Of a stretch of DNA of 22,104 bases, positions 15,178 through 22,104 are shown one piece after another (position 1 is the stretch's first letter; every line of letters starts with the position of its first letter). Source of the stretch: Micrococcales bacterium UBA4448 (GTDB taxonomy: Bacteria > Actinomycetota > Actinomycetes > Actinomycetales > Microbacteriaceae); contig DGPE01000029.1 of NCBI GenBank assembly GCA_002390305.1, forward strand, positions 1-22,104, given 5' to 3'. A program made the translations under genes and the position numbers. Under the pieces are notes generated by a model that saw only the letters and a program-made list of their open reading frames with translations, was not told where the DNA came from and did not search any database.

Positions 15178-15253
15178 TGGCGCCCTCGGTAGGAATCGAA
15201 CCTACGACCAAGAGATTAGAAGGCTCTTGCTCTATCCACTGAGCTACGAGGGC
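15178..15253 (-). tRNA. tRNA-Arg (anticodon UCU)
   Basis: On the minus strand the sequence folds as a standard cloverleaf: acceptor GCCCTCG/CGAGGGC, D stem GCTC/GAGC, T arm GTAGG-TTCGAAT-CCTAC, and anticodon loop CTTCTAA giving TCT, which reads AGA arginine codons. The discriminator base is G and the CCA end is encoded (15178-15180). The last pair of the anticodon stem (31-39) is a C-T mismatch. It lies alone between the helicase and putA genes; no clear -35/-10 pair was identified upstream of it. Confidence 0.96.
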
Positions 15254-15434
15254 AGTTTGGGCTAGTAAAGCCGTTGATAAGTCTACAAGCCCATTTTAGT
15301 TGCCACAGTCTGAGCGCCCAGGAAAGAACAATCCTTTGCAATATCTCAGAAGCAGTCGCTGGTTTGGATGCGGAAGTGTGGCGTCCTCTGCCGTAAAGTA
15401 GAACTGGCTGCAGAACACGAGGGATGGCAAATCA

Positions 15435-18400
15435 ATGGCGCTTAGCACGACCCAGGTACCTGTGATTCCAGCAAAAGATGAATTAGCCGACGCAGTTGTC
15501 GAGATGGTTCAGGACTGGGTGCTTAAAGCGTCGCAGCAAAAGAACTCAAAAGCAGCAAATCGTCTCTCTGGCCTTTTGCAGGACCCTAACGGACTGGATT
15601 TCGCAGTCGGATTTGTTGATGGGGTAATTAGACCCGAGAGCCTTAAAGTCGCAGCCAACAACCTCTATCGCCTGAGAAAAATCACGCCAAAGTTCTTGCC
15701 TTGGATCCTGAGGCTCCTTGTTTCGGTTGGCGCTCATCTTGCCAGACCATTTCCCTCGATAGTCATTCCAATTGCTCGAGTAGTGCTCCGCTCGTTCGTC
15801 TCACACCTAGTTATAGATGCAAGCCCTGCGAAACTAAAAAAGAGCATTCGGAATCTTGCTTCCAGTGGCTCTACGTTGAACATCAACCTTCTGGGCGAGG
15901 CAGTGCTTGGCAAGAAGGAGGCCGATCGCAGGCTTCACAAGATTATGGAGGTCTTGTCTAGGTCCGACGTTGAGTATGTCTCGGTGAAGGTCTCGGCGAT
16001 TGTTGCGCCACACTCGCCCTGGTCCTTCGACGAAACAGTTTTAGATGTGGTTGAGAGGCTTACTCCGCTGTATAGAATCGCGATCGAATCAGACAATCCA
16101 AAGTTTATTAACTTGGACATGGAGGAATATCACGACCTAGATATGACCATTGCGGTGTTCAAGGGGATATTGTCTAAGCCGGAATTCCAGTCACTTTCTG
16201 CAGGCATTGTGCTTCAGGCATATCTGCCTGATGCGCTTCGAGCCATGATAGACATTCAACAGTTTGCTGCGAGCCGAGTGCTTTCCGGTGGCGCACCAGT
16301 TAAGGTTCGGGTCGTCAAGGGTGCCAACCTTCCAATGGAAAAAGTGGATGCCGAAACACACGGCTGGCCTCTTGCCACCGTGGAGTCAAAGGCTGCAGCC
16401 GACGCCAACTACAAAAGAGTTTTGAACTATGCGCTTACCGAAGACCGAGTCCAAAATGTTCGAGTGGGCGTTGCAGGCCACAACCTCTTTGATCTTGCAT
16501 TTGCCTGGCTTTTGGCTTCGCAGCGAGGCGCTCAAGTCGGCATGGATTTCGAGATGCTGCTTGGTATGGCTGAAACACAGGCCAATGTTGTCAAAGAAAC
16601 CGTTGGCAGCCTTGTTCTATACACTCCGATTGTTCATCCGCAAGAATTTGATGTTGCCATCGCATACCTAATTAGGAGACTTGAAGAAGGCGCATCCAAG
16701 GAGAATTTCCTATCGAGTGCATTTCAATTGACAAACCCTGATGTCTTCAAGATTGAACGCGAGCGTTTCCAGGTCTCTCTGACAATGCTGGATAAAGACA
16801 TCCCGATTCCAAACCGCCTGCAAGATCGACATAATGATTTGGCCTTCGCACCGGCAGATGGATTTTCCAATGCTCCAGATACTGATCCATCCCTTGCCGG
16901 CAACCGAAGCTGGGCCTATCAAATCATGGCCCAAGCACAAACACGTGAGCTTGGGATTGAAGCTGTTGCAAACCAGACTGTTGATCAAGAGCAGGTACTT
17001 GAAGATCTGATTTCCCAAACGGCCGCGAGTGGGAAGCACTGGGGCCAGGTTCCAGCTCGTGAACGAGCCAAAAAGCTGCACCAGGTTGGAGTAGCCATTG
17101 AGGCCAACCGGAGCAAGCTGATAGAAGTCGCGATGTCTGAGGCTGGAAAGACATTGGACCAGGCCGATGTCGAAATCTCTGAAGCCATCGACTTCGCTCA
17201 CTACTACGCTGAGCGCGCGGTTGATCTAGAAAAAATAGACGGAGCAACTCCTGTTCCTTACGCCGTTACCGTTGTAACTCCTCCGTGGAATTTCCCAATT
17301 GCCATTCCAGCAGGAGGCGCATTGGCTGCTTTAGCGGCAGGTTCGGCAGTGATATTTAAGCCTGCGGGTGCGGCTGCAAGGTGCGGTGCGGTGCTCGGCG
17401 AGATAATCGCAGATGTTTTCGATGGCGATGTTTTCGCTCCTATTCAAATCAGCGAATCAGGTCTGGGCGAGAAGCTGCTTGCACATAGCAGCGTTGACCA
17501 AGTAATCCTTACCGGCGGCTACGAAACTGCTGAGCTATTCAAGAAATTCAACCCAAGCATGCGCCTGCTAGCTGAAACAAGTGGCAAAAATGCAATTATC
17601 GTCACCGAATCAGCTGACTACGATCTGGCCGCGAAGGACATCGCGCAATCTGCCTTTGGACACGCGGGTCAGAAATGCTCTGCTAGCTCACTGGTGATCT
17701 TGGTGGGTTCAGTTTCAAAGTCAAAGCGCTTTTTTAGACAACTCGAAGATGCAGTGCAGAGCTTACATGTCGGATACCCTGAGGATCCAAGGACCCAAAT
17801 GGGGCCTCTGATTGCAGCCCCAGAGGGGAAACTCCTGGAGGGACTTACAAGGCTTGAAAGGGGTGAGCGCTGGTTTATTAAGCCCGAAAAGCTTGACGAC
17901 ACCGGCAAGCTCTGGTCTCCAGGCATTAGGACTCATGTCCTTCCAGGTGCGGTCAGCCACATGACCGAGTACTTCGGCCCAATTGTGTCGATAATGACCA
18001 CGCAAAGCCTAGAAGGTGCGATAGCGCTTCAAAACGTTGTTGCCTACGGACTCACCTCTGGTATTCACTCGCTCGACCAAACTGAGATAGACGCCTGGCT
18101 AAACACGGTTCAGGCCGGGAATCTCTACGTGAATCGTGGGATTACCGGTGCAATAGTTGAAAGACAGCCTTTTGGAGGCTGGAAGCGCTCAAGCGTTGGA
18201 CCCGGAGCCAAAGCCGGAGGCCCAAACTATCTGGCAACCTTGACAGGCTGGGAGAAATCCAAGGCAAACCCAATCAGTGAAATCAAAAACAAGTTCGTGA
18301 ACCAATTGCTCGCCGCTGAACAACTCGGGGACAGATCGGATCAGGAAATCGAATTCCTTATTCGCTCAGCTCGTTCAGACCAAGACGCTCTTGACGGAAT

Positions 18401-18866
18401 CTTTCGCAAAAAGACGGACCCATCGGCACTTGAGAGTGAACGAAATGTTCTGCGCTATCTAAGAAGTGACTGCGCGCTTCGCATTGATGCCAGCTCGATG
18501 AGCATCGAGGCACTTCGCAGTATCTTGGCCGTGCTTGCTTTAGAGTCCGGTGAAATAAGCCTAATGTCGATAGAACCTGAGTTAGCATGGCTGCTTTCCA
18601 AGGCTGGCATTCGGGTGAGGATTGAAAATAGTGATGAGTTTATAGCGCGAAAAAAATCTCATCCGAGCCGAATTCGTCTTGTAGGGCATCAATCAGAAGC
18701 TGATATCTCCGGGCAATTACTGGGTGTTGATATTGCCCTCTACCAGGGTCCTGTCACCGAGTCTGGACACCTTGAGCTGCTTCCATACTTCAAAGAGCAA
18801 GCGGTGACTGTGACGGCTCACCGATTCGGTACACCTGTGAAGTTTGTTGCCGACTTAGATATATGA
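15435..18866 (+). CDS. putA: Bifunctional proline dehydrogenase / L-glutamate-gamma-semialdehyde dehydrogenase PutA
   Basis: Oxidises proline to glutamate in two steps: an FAD-dependent proline dehydrogenase domain, at about residues 90-470, feeds an NAD-dependent aldehyde dehydrogenase domain at about residues 500-960. FAD-domain blocks include RVVKGANLPMEKVDAETHGWP and AYLPDALRAM. The dehydrogenase domain has VVTPPWNFPIAIP, the general base E714 (LLAETSGKN), the nucleophile C748 (GHAGQKCSASS) and NRGITGAIVERQPFGGWKRS. The protein has 1143 residues, like the corynebacterial enzyme. A C-terminal stretch of about 180 residues lacks catalytic motifs and probably helps form the substrate tunnel or oligomer. 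There is no N-terminal ribbon-helix-helix DNA-binding domain, so it should not repress itself. The ATG at 15435 follows GAGGG at 15419-15423. It has its own upstream region; no dedicated proline transporter is in the window. Confidence 0.96.
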   Translation: MALSTTQVPVIPAKDELADAVVEMVQDWVLKASQQKNSKAANRLSGLLQDPNGLDFAVGFVDGVIRPESLKVAANNLYRLRKITPKFLPWILRLLVSVGAHLARPFPSIVIPIARVVLRSFVSHLVIDASPAKLKKSIRNLASSGSTLNINLLGEAVLGKKEADRRLHKIMEVLSRSDVEYVSVKVSAIVAPHSPWSFDETVLDVVERLTPLYRIAIESDNPKFINLDMEEYHDLDMTIAVFKGILSKPEFQSLSAGIVLQAYLPDALRAMIDIQQFAASRVLSGGAPVKVRVVKGANLPMEKVDAETHGWPLATVESKAAADANYKRVLNYALTEDRVQNVRVGVAGHNLFDLAFAWLLASQRGAQVGMDFEMLLGMAETQANVVKETVGSLVLYTPIVHPQEFDVAIAYLIRRLEEGASKENFLSSAFQLTNPDVFKIERERFQVSLTMLDKDIPIPNRLQDRHNDLAFAPADGFSNAPDTDPSLAGNRSWAYQIMAQAQTRELGIEAVANQTVDQEQVLEDLISQTAASGKHWGQVPARERAKKLHQVGVAIEANRSKLIEVAMSEAGKTLDQADVEISEAIDFAHYYAERAVDLEKIDGATPVPYAVTVVTPPWNFPIAIPAGGALAALAAGSAVIFKPAGAAARCGAVLGEIIADVFDGDVFAPIQISESGLGEKLLAHSSVDQVILTGGYETAELFKKFNPSMRLLAETSGKNAIIVTESADYDLAAKDIAQSAFGHAGQKCSASSLVILVGSVSKSKRFFRQLEDAVQSLHVGYPEDPRTQMGPLIAAPEGKLLEGLTRLERGERWFIKPEKLDDTGKLWSPGIRTHVLPGAVSHMTEYFGPIVSIMTTQSLEGAIALQNVVAYGLTSGIHSLDQTEIDAWLNTVQAGNLYVNRGITGAIVERQPFGGWKRSSVGPGAKAGGPNYLATLTGWEKSKANPISEIKNKFVNQLLAAEQLGDRSDQEIEFLIRSARSDQDALDGIFRKKTDPSALESERNVLRYLRSDCALRIDASSMSIEALRSILAVLALESGEISLMSIEPELAWLLSKAGIRVRIENSDEFIARKKSHPSRIRLVGHQSEADISGQLLGVDIALYQGPVTESGHLELLPYFKEQAVTVTAHRFGTPVKFVADLDI

Positions 18867-18963
18867 TTCATAGTCTTTTAACAGAATCTGGGTGGTCCTA
18901 GGTGGGACTAATCTCCTAAGCTGGTGAGTTGGTAGAAGCACGGTCAATCGAAAAGGTCACCAA

Positions 18964-21900
18964 TTGTCAATAATTTCCAAACTTTCTCTTGCTAACCGCG
19001 CCGTTGTCGCACTAATCACTGTGATTATTGCGGTCTTTGGAGTGTTGTCAGCCGGATCGCTAAAGCAAGAGCTGATCCCCTCAATCGAGATTCCATCGGC
19101 GGCCATCGTAACCGCCTATCCCGGTGCCTCTCCAGAAGTGGTGGACAGCCAAATTTCAGTCATTATCGAAAACGCAGTGCTGGGCCTTGAGGGCCTCGAG
19201 TCGACAACCGTGACTTCATCGACCGGGCTATCAGTTTTGAGGGTTTCCTTCGAATTTGGAACCAAGACTTCGGATGCCACGGAGCGACTAAATAATGCGA
19301 TTAGCTCCATTGAGTCCGCTCTACCCGCGGATGCGTCACCGCAAGTTATCTCTGGCAGTTTTGACTCTGTGCCAATCATTGTGTTGGCAGTTTCAGCAGA
19401 CGATGGTGACAACGAAGCGCTAAGCGAGTTGCTTGAGAAAATTGCACCGTCCATCTTTCAGCAGGTAGATGGGATCCGAGACATTGCGATTTCCGGCGGC
19501 AAGGACAAGCGCCTAAATCTGGAACTCAATCAGGTTGCCATGGCTCAAAATGGCCTGAATGCCAGGGACATCTCCACGGCCCTCAGCGCCAATGGATTGG
19601 TGCTACCAGTTGGCTCATTGACCGATGACCAAGGAAGCATCTCGATCCAGATGGGCTCCGCCGTGGACACGGTGGCCTTGGTTGAATCACTTCCTCTAAT
19701 TTCTAACACTCCCAACGCAGAGAGGGCTGGCGCAGTCACCATTGGTGATGTCGCAGTTGTGACTTACGAGGATGCCCCAATTACCTCGATAGCAAGAACT
19801 AATGGAAACGAAGCCCTTGCAATTTCGATTACCAAGACCCCGGATGGAAACTCAGTTGCCGTTTCGCAGGGAGTTCAGGACCTAATCCCCGCCCTTCAAG
19901 CGGCGCTTATAACCGATGTGACGGTAGTAACGATTTTCGACCAGGCGCCTTTTATTCAGGAGAGCATCAAGGACCTGACCATTGAAGGCTTGCTTGGTTT
20001 GGCTTTCGCCATCCTGGTTATCTTGGTGTTCCTGTTGAGCTTCAAATCAACGATCATTACCGCTGTGTCTATTCCGACATCGCTGTTGATCACTTTTATC
20101 GGCTTGCAGGTTGCCGACTACTCCCTAAACCTTCTTACCCTCGGTGCGCTGACAATTGCCATTGGTCGTGTGGTGGATGACTCCATTGTGGTTATTGAAA
20201 ACATCAACCGTCACTTGAGCTATGGCGAGGAACGCCGAAAGGCAGTCCTTACGGCAGTCAAGGAAGTTGCTGGTGCGATTACCGCTTCCACAATCACCAC
20301 CGTTGCCGTGTTCCTGCCGATTGCACTGGTATCGGGACTCATCGGAGAACTCTTCCGTCCATTCGCATTCACTGTCTCAATCGCACTGCTGGCATCACTA
20401 TTAGTGTCGTTGACCATCGTCCCAGTGCTTGCGTACTGGTTCCTAAGAATGCCGAAGCGCCTTATTGCCGCTAAAGAGCTAAACCCGGAGGGCTTCGAAG
20501 AAGCTCAGCGTGAAATTGAAGAGGAACGTGAAAAGAAGAGCTGGCTGCAACGCGGCTACCTGCCGGTTCTGAATGGAACCAGAAATCACCCCTGGGTGAC
20601 CTTGACTGCATCCGTTCTGATTCTTGGTTACACCCTGTCACTCGTGCCGCTTCTCAAGACAAACTTCATCGACGGTGGCGGATCAAACCAGTTCACTGCG
20701 ACACTATCGATGCCGACCAACAGCACCCTGGAGGAACAGGATGCCGCCGCGATTGATCTAGAAAACAAGATAATGGCGCTGGAAGGGGTAGATGTTGTTC
20801 AGAGCACTGTTGGCTCTTCTGCAGACGGTCGAGTTGCCTTTGGCAGATCTGCATCAGGCGTTCAAATCACTGTAAATGCAGATGAGGACGCGGACGCAGA
20901 ACTTATCAAGACTGAAGTTTTACAGCTTGATTCGCCAGCTGGAAGCGAAATTACAGTTTCCAGTGGCGGTGGCTTTGGTTCTAGCGAGACAATCGACATT
21001 CAAGTACTGGCCGGTGACCCAGTGCTACTGCAAGAGGCTGTGAACCAGCTAGCAGCTTCACTTGAGAGTGTCCAGAACGTTAGCTCAATCACAACCACAC
21101 TGGATGCGGACCAACGAGTTCTCGAGGTAGTGGTTGACCGTGAAAAAGCAGCCGAGTACTTACTTGCTGAGACTACAGTCACTGGAATCGTTGCGTCCCA
21201 GCTAAGACCCAGCGCTCTTGGAACCGTGAGCATTCAAGGCAATGACACCGATGTTTATATCGAAGGCACCAGGGCACCAGAATCAGTTGACGAGGTAAAG
21301 GCGATTTCCATCCCGACGCTTCAAGGGCTGGTTAGATTGGACAGCATCGCGAGTGTCACTGAAGTGCTAAAACCAACTTCCATCACTTCGGAACGAGGCA
21401 ACCGCACAGCGACTGTCTCTCTTGCTCCTATCGGCGATGACCTAGGTGCCATTTCAGCGGAGATCACCGAGGTCTTGGATGGAATTGTGCTGCCTGCAGG
21501 TGCCGAAGCTACGATTGGTGGCGCTGCCGCTGACCAGGCGGAAAGCTTTGCACAGCTGGGCATTGCACTGCTAGCGGCTGTTGCCATTGTCTACATTGTC
21601 ATGGTTGCCACATTCGGTAGCTTGATTCAGCCACTGCTGCTATTGATTTCCATTCCATTTGCAGCAACCGGAGCACTTGGTTTGCTTCTAATAACCGACA
21701 CTCCTCTGGGTGTCCCTGCCCTAATTGGTATGTTGCTTTTGATTGGAATTGTTGTCACGAACGCAATCGTGCTTATTGACCTGGTCAATCAGTATCGGAA
21801 GAAGGGCAAAAGCGTAGAGGACTCCCTCATCTCTGGAGCTAGACAACGGCTACGACCGATTCTGATGACTGCCCTAGCAACTATTTTTGCCCTGACCCCA

Positions 21901-22104
21901 ATGGCTCTTGGAGTCACTGGGAATTCAGGGTTCATCTCCCAGCCGCTAGCGCTAGTGGTTGTCGGTGGTTTGATTTCATCAACACTCTTGACGCTAATCC
22001 TGGTACCTGTTCTCTACTGGCTGGTAGAAGGACGCAAGGAGCGCAAAGTAATTCGATTAGCAAGGCGAGCGAAGCGCAAAGCGGTCAGAGCGTCAAAGAA
22101 AGCA
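18964..22104 (+). CDS. RND-family (HAE1-like) efflux permease, truncated by window edge
   Basis: Proton-driven inner-membrane transporter of the resistance-nodulation-division superfamily; 1047 codons are visible without a stop, so only the last part of the tail is missing. It has the AcrB layout: an N-terminal helix (ALITVIIAVFGVLSAGSL), a first large external loop, a bundle of helices from about residue 340, a second external loop from about 575, and a second helix bundle from about 860. The proton-relay aspartates D405 and D406 lie in IGRVVDDSIVVIEN. The start is TTG at 18964 with AAAAGG at 18951-18956 seven bases upstream. No adaptor or outer-membrane partner is seen in the window, and the host appears to be monoderm, so the substrate and path are unclear. 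The visible end is very basic (KERKVIRLARRAKRKAVRASKKA), typical of a cytoplasmic tail. Confidence 0.92.
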   Translation, partial: MSIISKLSLANRAVVALITVIIAVFGVLSAGSLKQELIPSIEIPSAAIVTAYPGASPEVVDSQISVIIENAVLGLEGLESTTVTSSTGLSVLRVSFEFGTKTSDATERLNNAISSIESALPADASPQVISGSFDSVPIIVLAVSADDGDNEALSELLEKIAPSIFQQVDGIRDIAISGGKDKRLNLELNQVAMAQNGLNARDISTALSANGLVLPVGSLTDDQGSISIQMGSAVDTVALVESLPLISNTPNAERAGAVTIGDVAVVTYEDAPITSIARTNGNEALAISITKTPDGNSVAVSQGVQDLIPALQAALITDVTVVTIFDQAPFIQESIKDLTIEGLLGLAFAILVILVFLLSFKSTIITAVSIPTSLLITFIGLQVADYSLNLLTLGALTIAIGRVVDDSIVVIENINRHLSYGEERRKAVLTAVKEVAGAITASTITTVAVFLPIALVSGLIGELFRPFAFTVSIALLASLLVSLTIVPVLAYWFLRMPKRLIAAKELNPEGFEEAQREIEEEREKKSWLQRGYLPVLNGTRNHPWVTLTASVLILGYTLSLVPLLKTNFIDGGGSNQFTATLSMPTNSTLEEQDAAAIDLENKIMALEGVDVVQSTVGSSADGRVAFGRSASGVQITVNADEDADAELIKTEVLQLDSPAGSEITVSSGGGFGSSETIDIQVLAGDPVLLQEAVNQLAASLESVQNVSSITTTLDADQRVLEVVVDREKAAEYLLAETTVTGIVASQLRPSALGTVSIQGNDTDVYIEGTRAPESVDEVKAISIPTLQGLVRLDSIASVTEVLKPTSITSERGNRTATVSLAPIGDDLGAISAEITEVLDGIVLPAGAEATIGGAAADQAESFAQLGIALLAAVAIVYIVMVATFGSLIQPLLLLISIPFAATGALGLLLITDTPLGVPALIGMLLLIGIVVTNAIVLIDLVNQYRKKGKSVEDSLISGARQRLRPILMTALATIFALTPMALGVTGNSGFISQPLALVVVGGLISSTLLTLILVPVLYWLVEGRKERKVIRLARRAKRKAVRASKKA

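Noticed and set aside
16710..17201. 163-codon minus-strand frame opposite putA
   Set aside because: It lies wholly inside the linker and start of the aldehyde dehydrogenase domain of PutA; no independent coding signal.
19116..19454. Minus-strand open frames opposite the RND permease
   Set aside because: Ser/Thr-rich antisense products that arise from the codon pattern of the plus-strand gene, which is open for 1047 codons.
1..22104. CRISPR array, insertion sequence, phage attachment site or origin
   Set aside because: No regularly spaced repeats, transposase or integrase motifs, or DnaA-box cluster were seen. The tRNA-Arg is not flanked by an integrase gene.

Overview
The window looks like a stretch of chromosome from a small-genome, mid-GC actinobacterium, most likely a planktonic Microbacteriaceae (Rhodoluna/Aquiluna-like). 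This is inferred from several things: an ettA-ssb pair as in mycobacteria (Rv2477c/Rv2478c), an alanine dehydrogenase gene divergent from an AldR-like Lrp regulator, a long actinobacterial-type PutA, frequent GTG and TTG starts, and gaps of only a few bases between most genes. No insertion sequence, phage gene, CRISPR array or rRNA was seen.

Layout. (1) Positions 1-1636, minus strand: msrA (methionine sulfoxide reductase), a second-type single-stranded DNA-binding protein, and the 5' part of ettA, cut by the window edge. A nested inverted repeat lies between ssb and ettA. (2) Positions 1660-3256, plus strand: an EamA-type transporter, a thioredoxin and a small two-helix membrane protein, with almost no spacing. 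(3) Positions 3261-4376, minus strand: alanine dehydrogenase, divergent from (4) a long plus-strand run, 4500-13144. This run holds an Lrp/AsnC regulator, a PLP group II decarboxylase, N-carbamoylputrescine amidase, agmatine deiminase, a DUF885 metallopeptidase, argininosuccinate synthase, a DeoD-type nucleoside phosphorylase, a DoxX-like membrane protein and a LysE/RhtB exporter. (5) A small Cys-containing protein at 13183-13422, preceded by a palindromic promoter region. (6) A DEAD-box RNA helicase behind a 315-base non-coding stretch rich in hairpins. (7) A tRNA-Arg(UCU) on the minus strand. (8) The two-enzyme proline catabolic protein PutA. (9) An RND-family permease that runs off the right edge.

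How it fits together. The central run reads as amino-acid nitrogen and polyamine metabolism under an Lrp-type regulator. ArgG makes argininosuccinate, the precursor of arginine. AguA and AguB convert agmatine to putrescine through N-carbamoylputrescine. The decarboxylase directly upstream is the obvious candidate to make agmatine from arginine, although it does not belong to a classical arginine decarboxylase family. The LysE-type exporter at the end could export an amino acid or amine. Alanine dehydrogenase and PutA extend the theme of using amino acids as carbon and nitrogen sources. MsrA and thioredoxin, which recycles MsrA, sit on either side of the transporter and form a small redox-repair neighbourhood.

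The most interesting point is the group II decarboxylase embedded with aguB and aguA, which may be an unrecognised arginine decarboxylase. Second are the nested, partly mutually exclusive RNA hairpins before ettA and the leaderless, palindrome-controlled small protein at 13183.
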